The notes under the pieces are model-generated. The model had not been told where the DNA came from and searched no databases. It saw only the letters and a list, made by a program, of their open reading frames with translations. This document shows positions 42,058-53,019 of a stretch of 64,000 nt of DNA, in pieces. The DNA lies in assembly GCA_023678885.1 (NCBI GenBank), contig CM043013.1, forward strand, positions 10,200,791-10,264,790. The letters are read 5' to 3'. Each line of letters starts with the position of its first letter. Positions within the stretch are counted from its first letter, which is position 1. This DNA is from Pogostemon cablin. Its lineage: Eukaryota; Streptophyta; Magnoliopsida; Lamiales; Lamiaceae. A program made the translations under genes and the position numbers.

Positions 42058-45000
42058 ATGGGCGGCGATAAGGCTATCAGTTTGGAAGAGATCAAAAATG
42101 AGACCGTTGATTTGGTATGAAATCTCTGCTCATTCTGCTGAAATTCCTCTTTTCGATTGCGATTTCCTTTTTGTTTCATTTTTGCTGTGGAATTAGGATC
42201 TACTCTGAATTTTTGGTTGCTCTGTTTATAACTAATTTGATTCTGTTTTTACAAAAAAATTTACTATTGAAAGGAGTCATTTTTGATATAAGAAGAGGAT
42301 TAGATACTTTATTTTATTTTATTATTTTTATTTTTATTTTTCATTTTTCCAAATAGATGCTTTGCTTCGACTTTCCTGTATATGCACACATGATCTGTTG
42401 CTTTTTGCATAGAAAACCAGAAACAACCAAATGCTTTTTCTCAAAAAAAACAACTCATGGAGGCTGTGCCATGATTTTCATCATTTATCGTTTCCCATCA
42501 TTTTCGGTTCTCCCACTTTTTCTGTCATAAATTTGTACTTATTCTGATGATCTTCAACTCTCTCTCTCTCCCTTTCTCTCACACACACTCACGCACACAT
42601 GTTTGATTTTACAGTCAAAGTTGTTTCTTGTAAAAAATTATGTATCCTCATAATCTGCTATAAAAATGACAAAGTATTCTTGGAAAATGGGCAGATTATT
42701 AATTTCCAACATAAAATGTGTCTCAGATAATTAAAGGGCGATGTAAATAATTCATATGAATATATTCTTATTCAAAGTTTTTTTTTTTTTGCTTTCACAT
42801 GATGCTGCGGGATGAGTTGGTGAATCCCTTTGTTTTATTTTACTAATATATATATATATATATATTATAGAAGCTAGTGTAAAATTAAGGATACTATAAT
42901 AAAAAAAAACGAATCAATTACATTTATGAAGTGGGTATCCGATTAGCCCTGTTAAGCTAATCATTTGGTTAGGTATAATAGGAAAGTTTATAGATTATTG
43001 ATAGGAATTTGTAGAGTTTAATTAGTTTTTAATTTTTTTACTTGATAATAATTGCGATTTTTTAATAGTGTATGCTCATCCTTTATTAAATTTTATTATT
43101 ATAATCTAAAATATTATATACTCAATACTTTTTCCACACTTTTAAAAGTTGTAAAACTATATTTTATAAATATTATCACAGGAGAATGTCTCCTTTATTT
43201 TTACACTTTATTAAACCAACGGTTTACTTATGTAGTATTATTTGTTGTCTCCGTTAAATAAGATTATTAGGATAAATAAAAATAAAATACTAAATAAACA
43301 CTATATAGATGGTATTGTATCTGGACGAGGGAACCATTAATAATCTTTATTATTAAATTGAATGAAATTGTTAAAAATTTAATAAATAAACCACTACCTT
43401 TTTTAAAATCTATCAAATCTCGTGGCACTTTAAATCACCCCAAGGTCTAATATGTTAGTGAATTTTTATATTTTCTAATAATATTTTTTATTTAAAAGTT
43501 TTAATCATAGATGTAAAAATTATTATTACTATTATTTTTATTAAATTAGGTTAAAAGGTAAAAGAGGAAACTGATATACTACAAATTATTCTTTTGTTTA
43601 TTCATTTTTATATATTTATTTACGTTGAACGGAATTGGTTGTACTTTTTCCGTGGTACTTCAGCCTCGAATTTCGGTATTTGCGTTTTTGGGAATCCACT
43701 TTTCATCAACGGTTCTCAGTACTTCTCTTTTCATGTCACACCCCCTGACTTTCTGACTATTTAGACAAAATATTTAACTTATTTTAATCAAATTTAAATT
43801 AATTAATACTGATGTTAATTATTCTAAATTTCATCCGAAAATTTCTCCAATACTTAAGAATTATAAATCTTAATTTCAATTTTGAGCACGCCGTGGGGCA
43901 CGCCTGTAAGTGACTACACCCGTAATGCGCACTGTGATTGGTAGCGAAACAAAGGCCATCCTTTGCGGATACGGGTAGGCCCCACTCACATTGTTGGAAA
44001 GTCAACTTTCGATTGTCCATATACAACATGGCCCACATGACTGTTTGTACCATTTCATGTGAACAGACAGATGGTCTTTATGGATGTTGCATTTGCAATT
44101 TGCATAAATTAATATTGCATTTATAAAATAGAAGGCGAAGACTAATATACAACCTTCAATGGTACAATCTCATTTCTTCACCTTTAGTGTGTGTTATTCT
44201 CTTTTTTTTTATTGTTGCTGTATATTACTGTTTTTTTTAATTTTAGGGATATAATTGTAATTTTACCCTTGTGATTTAGGGTATAATTATCCCCTAATGT
44301 TTAGGGTATAATTGTAATTTTACCCTGTTTAGGGTATAATTATCCTCTAGGGTTTAGGGTATAATAGTTATTTAAATAAAAAAATTTAAAAATAAAATAA
44401 AAAACAACATTAATGAAAGAGCAGGAATTAACTAAGAAGGGTCGGGACCAATGTTGTACAATTCAATTGGTACAACCAATTGCACTCAAGTCCCTACCAA
44501 AATAGAATTATTGATAATTTAGGTGAGATTATTATTTTAGTGGTAAGGGTAATTTTAGCACTCCAATTAAAAGTCTTGATTATCATAATTGGTTGACTTC
44601 TACTGCATACAGTTAAATGTTAATGAAAAGTAAATGAGATTAATTGTCGCATTCCATGAAATGTCAAATAGACTACTCTTTTGGAGTGTACAAATTCAAT
44701 TTTTTTTACTGTATTAAATAGTCAAACTTAATCACAGAAAGTGTGCAAGTAAATTTAAGATATGAAATTAATTTATTTACTATTCTGATTAGTATTAGTA
44801 CATGATACTATAAAAAGTAAAGGAAAGCAAATTGTGTGGGATGGGCTACGTGATTTATTTAAATTTCTTGTACATGTCCACTCTTTTCCTTTTACATTTA
44901 TCATAATTATAATTATAATTAATATCGATGGATTCTGAAGATCATGTTTTTAATTCTAACGATCATTCTAAATATAACCTGTGTGCTAGTTATGATTTTT

Positions 45001-48000
45001 TTACAAAATTTTAGTTTTAATTTATTGATAATAGTATAATCTAATAACAATTTAATACTTTAATAATTACTTTAATTAACTATTTAAATGATCTTGTGCA
45101 CCTGTGCCTAGATGCGTATTATTAAAAATCTATATATAAACTTTGAAGCTATGGATTAATTAATTAATTAAGATTTATTAATTATAAATCTATTTAATTA
45201 TTCAATTCTTCATGAAGCTATATATGGATTCATGTAGAGTGTTTCAGCTTAAAGATACACAAGTTAACTGTTTTCCTTAAACTTTAAACAGGAGAAAGTC
45301 CCAATAGAGGAAGTGTTTGAGCAATTGAAATGCACCCGAGAGGGTCTGAGTTCCGAAGAAGGGGCCAACAGGCTTCAGATTTTTGGAGCCAACAAGCTGG
45401 AAGAGAAGAAGGTGAAACACTTCATAGACAGTTGTTTGTAATAATAGATTTATGTGCATGATCAAAAGCAGTGGTTTAATAATCATTTGTCCTTGTGATA
45501 TAGGAAAGCAAAATCCTCAAGTTCCTTGGTTTCATGTGGAATCCACTCTCATGGGTCATGGAGGCTGCTGCCATAATGGCTATTGCGCTTGCCAACGGAG
45601 GCGGAAAGCCCCCGGATTGGCAAGATTTTGTTGGTATCATTTGCTTGCTGGTTATCAATTCAACCATCAGTTTTATCGAAGAAAACAATGCTGGAAATGC
45701 CGCTGCTGCCCTCATGGCTGGTCTTGCTCCTAAAACAAAGGTGTGTAAAATTTCCAACTTTGTCATAGTTCATTTGGATTTATTCAACTTTAATTGATTT
45801 GTGGAAGAATGTTTCTGTTATTTGACAACAGGTTCTCAGAGATGGTAGGTGGAATGAGGAGGAAGCTGCCATTCTGGTGCCTGGAGACATTATCAGTATT
45901 AAACTAGGAGATATTGTTCCTGCTGATGCTCGTCTTCTCGAAGGTGATCCGTTAAAGATTGACCAGTCTGCCCTGACTGGAGAATCACTTCCTGTGACCA
46001 AGAATCCATATGATGAAGTTTTCTCCGGTTCGACCTGCAAACAAGGTGAGATTGAAGCAGTAGTCATCGCCACCGGTGTCCACACTTTCTTCGGAAAGGC
46101 AGCACATCTAGTGGACAGCACTAACCAGGTGGGGCACTTCCAGAAAGTGCTAACCGCTATTGGAAACTTCTGCATTTGCTCGATTGCTGTCGGTATGTTG
46201 GCTGAGATTATAGTCATGTACCCGATCCAGCACAGGGAGTACAGGAAAGGAATCGACAATCTTCTAGTGCTTTTGATCGGAGGTATTCCCATTGCTATGC
46301 CGACAGTCTTGTCTGTCACGATGGCTATTGGGTCCCACAGGCTATCACAGCAGGGAGCCATCACCAAGAGAATGACTGCTATTGAGGAAATGGCTGGAAT
46401 GGATGTCTTGTGTAGTGACAAAACTGGCACATTAACCCTTAACAAACTGACTGTTGACAAGAGCTTGATCGAGGTCTTTGCAAAGGGTGTAGATCCCGAT
46501 CACGTGCTACTTCTTGCTGCAAGAGCTTCCAGAACTGAAAATCAAGATGCTATTGATGCTGCGATTGTTGGCACACTTTCTGATCCAAAAGAGGTAGTAT
46601 ATCTTTTTCATATATGCTTCTTTATGACTCTATTTTAAACATAACTCTGGAACAAAAATATTTTGCTAATTTGATGTTTTTCATTACTAGGCAAGAGCTG
46701 GTATCAGAGAAGTTCATTTCTTCCCCTTCAACCCTGTGGATAAAAGGACTGCTTTGACTTACATCGACTCAAACGGAAACTGGCACCGAGCTAGCAAGGG
46801 AGCACCTGAACAGGTCTGCTTGCCAATGCCACTGCATTGTTTTCACCCCTCTTCTTCATGAACAAACATACTGATTACCCTTTATTTCCTCTTCACTTGA
46901 ATAGATTTTGACTCTCTGCAACTGCAAAGAAGACTTGAAGAAGAAAGTTCACGCTGTTATTGACAAATTTGCCGAACGTGGGCTCCGCTCTTTGGCTGTT
47001 GGTAGACAGGTTAGACATCATTAGAGTAAATATGTTATTTTGTTTGTTCCAATCCAGTGTTTCTTGTATTTTATTTTCTCTGTTTAGTTCAGTTACCCTG
47101 CACATGAATCCTCATAACTGAAGCATGTGTCCTATATTTTCAGGAAGTTCCAGAGAAAAGTAAGGAGAGCGCTGGTGGTCCATGGCAATTTGTTGGATTA
47201 TTGTCCCTTTTCGATCCTCCTAGGCACGACAGTGCAGAAACCATCCGCCGAGCTCTAAATCTTGGTGTAAATGTCAAAATGATTACTGGTAATTTCATCA
47301 ACTTGAATAAGCAGCCTTTGAGTTAATGATATTTAAGAAATTATCAAAATATGAACTTAATCCTATATTCATTTATCATCTTTTTTCCTTTTCTAAATTC
47401 TAGGTGATCAACTTGCTATTGCTAAGGAGACTGGGCGTAGGCTTGGAATGGGAGTTAACATGTACCCATCCGCTTCTCTACTCGGTCAGCACAAGGATGA
47501 GTCTATTGCCGGACTTCCAATTGAAGAATTAATTGAGAAGGCTGATGGTTTTGCTGGGGTCTTCCCTGGTGAGTCCTGTTTATTTATCTGTGACACCAGA
47601 TCAATATCTCAATTATCATGTTTGAAAATAATGGATAGAAGATGATTTCGCTTTCTTTCCTGTTGCTGTGCAGAGCACAAATATGAAATCGTGAAGAAGT
47701 TGCAGGAGAGGAAGCACATTGTTGGAATGACTGGTGATGGTGTCAATGATGCCCCTGCTCTAAAGAAAGCTGATATTGGAATTGCTGTTGCGGATGCTAC
47801 CGATGCTGCAAGAAGCGCCTCTGATATCGTGCTAACCGAACCTGGTCTTAGTGTTATCATCAGTGCTGTGTTGACCAGTAGAGCTATTTTCCAGAGAATG
47901 AAGAACTATACGGTGAGTTTATATTCGTATATAACTTAAATATATCTGGAATACAATCTTTCAGTTGATTAGTAGCAGGTACTAAGCCTTCAACCTCTTT

Positions 48001-49418
48001 TCTTCTCAGATATATGCTGTGTCCATCACCATCCGTATTGTGGTATGTTGATTCAGCCATTTCTTTAGAAACTTTAGTCTGTATTTATGCTTTCGAGATG
48101 TTAATTCCTGGTGTTATTCCCTCTATTTTGCAGTTTGGTTTCATGTTTATTGCCTTGATCTGGAAGTTTGATTTCTCCCCCTTCATGGTTTTGATCATTG
48201 CCATTCTAAACGATGGTAAGACCGTCTTTTGTCGTATTAGTAGCTTCTAAAAATCTAGTTGACTAATACAAAAACTATTGTTGTCCAATTAGGCACAATT
48301 ATGACAATCTCAAAGGATAGAGTGAAGCCATCTCCAATGCCTGATAGCTGGAAATTGAAGGAGATTTTTGCCACTGGAGTAGTTCTTGGAGGTTATCTTG
48401 CTTTGATGACTGTTATATTCTTCTGGGTGATGCATGAAACCGACTTCTTCACTGTATGGCTTCGTCACAGTTCAATAGTAATCTTTCATTTTTCAAAGCA
48501 TATCATAGAAATGACAAAAAAATGCAGGACAAATTTGGAGTGAGAAATATTAGAGACAGTGAGGATGAAAAGATGGCTGCTCTATACTTGCAAGTGAGTA
48601 TAGTTAGCCAAGCTCTAATTTTCGTCACCAGGTCACGCAGTTGGTCATTCCTTGAGCGTCCAGGCCTTCTCCTCGTTTCTGCTTTCATCATTGCTCAGCT
48701 GGTAAACACTTGAAATCATGTTCATGAAATAGGATTTTATTTTCTTGGTTTACAAAGTTTAAGATGCTGAACCAATATCATTTGTAGGTGGCTACTCTAT
48801 TAGCTGTGTATGCTAACTGGGGCTTTGCAAGAATTAAAGGCTGTGGCTGGGGATGGGCCGGTGTTATCTGGCTATACAGTATCGTCTTCTACTTGCCCCT
48901 CGACTTAATGAAGTTCGCTATACGCTACATATTAAGTGGAAAGGCGTGGCAGAACTTGTACGACAACAAGGTACGCTTGCTGTTTTCGTCAAACATATTT
49001 GCTGCTGATTTGTTATGGTTGAAGGTTGGAGTCAAATTCATCTTTTTATTTGAATCAGGTTGCTTTCACCAACAAGAAAGATTATGGAAAAGAAGAGAGA
49101 GAAGCTCAATGGGCTCTTGCTCAAAGAACTCTCCATGGCCTTCAAACACCAGAAGCTACCAACATCTTCAATGAGAAGAGTAGCTACCGCGAGTTGTCTG
49201 AAATTGCAGAACAGGCCAAGAGGAGAGCTGAGATTGCTAGGTACAATTTCTTCTAAACTTTCGAATGTCTTCTATGTTTATTTTCTTCATAAATCTAACT
49301 GCATACACTACTTGCACACAGGCTACGTGAGTTGCATACGCTCAAGGGCCACGTTGAGTCTGTTGTGAAGCTCAAGGGGCTCGACATTGAGACGATCCAG
49401 CAACACTACACCGTTTGA
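42058..49418 (+). CDS. Plasma-membrane H+-ATPase (P3A ATPase, AHA4/PMA4-like), 16 exons, 954 aa
   Basis: Pumps protons out of the cell using ATP. Exons: 42058-42114, 45292-45411, 45504-45740, 45832-46593, 46691-46813, 46905-47009, 47144-47288, 47404-47568, 47674-47912, 48010-48042, 48134-48215, 48293-48453, 48528-48701, 48788-48970, 49059-49240, 49322-49418. All introns are GT-AG and every junction keeps phase. The N-terminus 'MGGDKAISLEEIKNETVDLE' resembles subfamily II (NtPMA4, AHA4/11). P-type signatures: 'ALTGESLPV' (actuator), 'CSDKTGTLT' with the phosphorylated Asp at residue 334, '[20 protein letters not shown]', 'GMTGDGVNDAPAL' and 'LNDGTIMTISKDRV'. The C-terminal autoinhibitory region has 'AQRTLHGLQ' and ends 'QQHYTV', so the penultimate Thr953 can be phosphorylated and bound by 14-3-3. 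Length is normal (948-957), with no defect seen. Intron 1 (3177 bp) is unusually long. Confidence 0.97.
42115..45291 (+). other. Long first intron of the H+-ATPase gene
   Basis: 3177 bp after only 19 codons. It holds a (CT)n/(CA)n run (42548-42600), (TA)n (42846-42867), AT-rich filler, a GC-richer block at 43880-44050, and a telomere-like block (44241-44366). No complete transposon was delimited. Small frames inside are not genes. Confidence 0.8.
44241..44366 (+). repeat. Telomere-like TTTAGGG-containing repeat in intron 1
   Basis: At least five TTTAGGG words, mostly as TTTAGGGTATAATT, alternate with ATTGTAATTTTACCC and ATTATCCCCTA-like words. Confidence 0.75.
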
Positions 49419-50035
49419 GGAAAGAAGCCCCAAACGACATCTAACGAGTCTGAGAAACGAGCAAATGATCACATGAACAGACAATTACCTTTTAGATAAA
49501 ACTGTTCTCATGAGGAACGAGGCAGTAATATGCCATGGTTCCCCTTTTTTTCTTAATCTATTTTTGTTTCGTAATGTATCTCAAGGTTCCTGTCGAAGCT
49601 GCACGTCTCATAATTGACTCTGTTACGAGTACAATCGCGTCTCTTGTAAGCGCTGTTTTTCAAATCAAGACGCGTAATTTCACCTTGTTGTTTTACTTGC
49701 TTCAATCATTGCTGTAATTTTATTTGCATCTCTCCGATGAGGTAAATTTTAGGCTCACAAGTTTTTGACTATTACATAACAACTCAGTGGGGTTGATATT
49801 CATGTGTTCTTGGTTATTTCATTACCTTCAAAGGATCTTTTTAATATAAGAAATACATACAAAAATGGCTACTCAGTAGAAATCTTGAATTAACTCATTG
49901 AATTTCCAGCTAAATACTCCATATACAAGCACTGGTATTCATTAGAAGTTTAAGATGTCTACTATACAACAGTTTAGTGTACAAAATAAAAATCACTCAG
50001 TTTTAGAAGTTGACAATGATGTTTGGTTTGTGGTT
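49419..50035. other. Convergent 3' ends of the H+-ATPase and plastid-protein genes
   Basis: 617 bp between the two stop codons, holding the 3' UTRs of both genes. No canonical AATAAA is evident. T-rich stretches at 49530-49550 and 49700-49730 may lie near the plus-strand cleavage site. Confidence 0.6.
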
Positions 50036-51464
50036 TTAGAAATCATCATCGTCGTCATATTTTCTTGATCCGAAGAATCTCCTAAACACAGCAAAAACAG
50101 CACCGAAAACAATAAACAGAAGGAACATATCAAATCCACCCCCAACTCCTACGGCCACACTTGGACCTGGGGCGAAAAACGAGAAGGGGGACCAGCCCCA
50201 TCCACCATAAAACGGAACACCAAAACCATAGCCATATCCGCCTACTAGAGGAGGGGCAACTGGTGGGTTGATAAACACATTGGTCCTGCATGATAGGTCC
50301 AGATGAGAGATGCACACACTTCAGCAGCGTATTACATTCATTGCTCTATGTTTTGGATTGCTCTATTGTCGAGTTTAAGAGATTCAAACAGGAGGTAGAC
50401 GAGAATGTACAACACAAAAGATGGTTGCATGGTCTGATAACGAATCAGCAAACAGTCATACGCATGAAACATGATAGATAAGGTATTTAGAACAACACTA
50501 TGAACATAATGTTTGTTCACAATGCCCGATTAAGTCAGCTCGTAAGAAGTCACCAAGCAATGAACTGAGCCAACTTACTTATTCAGTATAAACAATTGAT
50601 CTAGACTAAGTCACTTCATGTTATCAATGATCATTAGATTAGATTCATTACTAATATAAAATAATGAAACACAAGATGAAATACCCAAAGCTTAGTACAA
50701 AATTTTAGCCCCTAATAATGAAACTACAGACCCTTTCAGCTGATGGACTAATCAAAGTAATCAGCTATACCTACTTGCTTATGGACTTCCACCAATGAAA
50801 AATTGAAACTGTAAAATAACTCCAAGGTGGCCTTAAAAAATTACTAAAAATAAGAGAATTTACATACTAATTGCACTTCTAAGCCGAATTAAATAATTCT
50901 CATGCTCATTCCTTGTTCACGACATTTTCAAGCTTTATTAACTCACCAAGTAATTTTAATGAAGCAAACAATGAGCTCAAAAGGTCAAAATTCAAGATAA
51001 TTAATCACTTCACTGAATAACTACTCCAGATCCAATTCCCACAGGAAAGCAAAACAGCAAGAGCGCTACCTTGAATTGTTGATCCTAGGGCCAGAAGCCC
51101 GTGGCGGCGCCGATGGTCGGAAAGCCTGGCCACCAACCCTACCGCCAGTCTTGGCGGCGGCGGCCGGATCAACGGCACCCAGAGTTAGTACTCCGGCAGC
51201 CATTGCAACCAGTGCCAGTTTCGCCAGCTGATTCTCACTCTTACTGCTGCACAACACTCCTAAAAATCAAGAATTTCCAAAACCCACAAACAGGATTACA
51301 AGAAATTCAGCAAAAACCAAGAAAATTTACCTCGCTGAATCATCATTGGCGTGTTTGCAAGATATCAGGACATGCTTTGGAGCAGTTCTTGGTTGTGGTC
51401 TGAAAGAGAAAGATGATGCTAGAGGGTTAGATAGAAAACTGCTTTCGAACAAAGCAACTGACAT
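50036..51464 (-). CDS. Small chloroplast membrane protein, 3 exons, 186 aa
   Basis: Exons (coding order) 51464-51331, 51246-51070, 50285-50036; all GT-AG and in phase. The first acceptor is taken at GTGCAG/CAGTAAG because the earlier TTTTTAG acceptor would give an immediate stop. Residues 1-44 look like a plastid transit peptide ('MSVALFESSFLSNPLASSFS', rich in S, basic, few acidic). Next comes a hydrophobic stretch ending in 'AAAA' ('LALVAMAAGVLTLGAVDPAA'), which may be a second (thylakoid) signal or a membrane anchor. Then follow 'TGGRVGGQAFRPSAPP', a G/Y/F-rich segment ('GYGYGFGVPFYGGWGW'), a C-terminal membrane segment ('FDMFLLFIVFGAVFAVF') and an acidic tail 'KYDDDDDF'. The GGR..G..F..PSAP and glycine-rich blocks recall the N-terminal part of DUF1517 thylakoid proteins (FLAP1 type). 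That link is tentative and the function is unknown. Confidence 0.85.
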
Positions 51465-51619
51465 TTTGTTTCTGGAGAGTCGGATTCAGTTGACAGATTC
51501 TGAGAATTAAGCAAACTACGATTCTTGATTTTTCTAGGGGAGATGCTAGAATCCAATGATGTGTAGTTGATATTTTTGGGTTATTGAATGGGAGTCCATT
51601 GTTATTGATGACTGTGGAT

Positions 51620-51630
51620 GATAACACGTG
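51620..51630 (-). promoter_or_regulatory. I-box and G-box pair upstream of the plastid-protein gene
   Basis: GATAA (51620-51624) directly abuts CACGTG (51625-51630), about 160 bp upstream of the start codon. Adjacent I- and G-boxes are typical of light-regulated photosynthesis genes. Confidence 0.55.
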
Positions 51631-51814
51631 GAAGTACATAAGTGGATAAATTGGAAATTTCAACTTTCAAAAACCAGAATATAGAACCCAAAAAACATTA
51701 CACACTTTATTTATTTACTCCCTCCATTGAAGTGTGGGTGCTTGTTTTTTTTAACTCGTGATCTTGGGACAGCGTGTTTCTTTACCGTTTAAACTCATAA
51801 CAATATACTTATGG

Positions 51815-51888
51815 TTAAATAAAATATGAAAGGGAACACACAATGCCCATATGAGAACACAACTTTCCCCCTTTCATATTTTATTTAA
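51815..51888. repeat. 20-bp perfect inverted repeat with 34-bp spacer
   Basis: TTAAATAAAATATGAAAGGG (51815-51834) and its exact complement (51869-51888), about 350-425 bp upstream of the plastid-protein start codon. Confidence 0.85.
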
Positions 51889-51895
51889 TCATATA

Positions 51896-52019
51896 CTCCT
51901 TTCGTCCCAGGTTAAGAGGGGAAGAAAAGAGTCCCTCATTGTACATAAATAGAAACGAGACCCTTCTGTACGGACGCCATAAATGGTAAAATGGAATTCT
52001 TGAAAGCGGAGGGAGGGAG
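51896..52019. mobile_element. Short Stowaway-like MITE, 124 bp
   Basis: CTCCTTTCGTCCCAGG at left and GCGGAGGGAGGGAG at right, with TA on both sides (51894-51895, 52020-52021). Confidence 0.65.
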
Positions 52020-52198
52020 TATAATATTTTAATGTGTAGTGATATAAGAGAAATAATATAAGAATATTAATGTAAAGTGAATAAGTGTATTAGAATGACA
52101 CGTGACCATGGAGAGAAAAGTACTATTACTTAATATTTGTGGGTCTCTTTAAAAAAATGCACACTTTGTATTGAGAATGATCAAAATAGAAAAACATA

Positions 52199-52400
52199 TA
52201 CTCTCTCCGTCCCTTGATACGTATCCATTTTTCCATTTTGGTCCGTCTCATTACAAAGTATCCATTTCCCTTTTTGGATTGATGTGACCTACAACTATTA
52301 CGCATAATCCCACACTCAACACTAATACAACTACCCACTACACATTAAAATATTATTTATCTCATCTTATTATATATTAAATTATTATACTCTTTAATAA
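52199..52400. mobile_element. Truncated Stowaway MITE
   Basis: Left end CTCTCTCCGTCCC and about 200 bp matching 37611-37855 (GATACGTATCCATTTTT...CTACCCACTACACATTAAA). The right end is lost. Confidence 0.65.
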
Positions 52401-52594
52401 GGAGTACGTAATTAGTTTCTTCATTTTCTCATTAAGCTATATATCAATCCGTTACAATTGCCATTAAGTGCCTTTAATTATTGGGAGTAACAGTAAAGGC
52501 ACACCATGAATAGATTTAATGTACAAATTTAGATAGACTAAAAAAAAAATTTGAGAAATTGACACGTGGGCGTAAATCTACTCACACATTGCCT

Positions 52595-53019
52595 GAGAAA
52601 GCAGATTGAAATCAAGGGATCACCTATTCTTTCAAAGTCCATTTGCAAAGGAGGTGTGGGATCGTGTTAGGGCTAATGTGGAGTAGAACATGATGATGTC
52701 GACGGTGATGGCGGATATCAAGTGGCTGCACAAGGACCGTATAGTTCATGTGTGAGAGAAGGCGCGAACGACATTGGCGCTCTATGGATGCGTGTTCTTC
52801 ATTTGGAAGATACACTGTGATGCTTTGATGGACGGAATTCGATCGACGGTTGATAGTGTTGTGTATTCTATTTTATTGCATGTAGCTAGATTTCTTCATT
52901 TTTTTTAGTTGTGGCGTAGTTTGATTTCGTTTGTTATTTTTTGAGTTGTAAAATGGACTTGGGCCTTCACCCTATTGAAAAATTCGGAATAAATCAACAT
53001 TTATTCAAAAAAAAAAAAG
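52595..53019 (+). pseudogene. LINE 3' end with zinc-knuckle-type RT tail, poly-A
   Basis: Frames give 'FQSPFAKEVWDRVRANVE' then 'IKWLHKDRIVHV' and 'LYGCVFFIWK', typical of the zf-RVT tail of plant LINEs ('CPF...VW', 'IW.ERN'), with in-frame stops. After about 200 bp of 3' UTR it ends in an A-rich tail (53008-53019). It is 5' truncated; no TSD was found. Confidence 0.75.

Noticed and set aside
45780..46460. 226-codon minus-strand frame
   Set aside because: Lies antisense over exon 4 of the H+-ATPase, whose translation is unmistakable.
48594..48630. Possible intron donor CAA/GTGAGT in exon 13 of the H+-ATPase
   Set aside because: Reading through gives 'LQVSIVSQALIFVTRSRSWSF', the conserved family sequence, so it is exonic.
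51066..51257. Separate small gene from a GTG at 51257
   Set aside because: It is the middle exon of the three-exon plastid-protein gene; splicing joins it in phase to an upstream exon with ATG and transit peptide.
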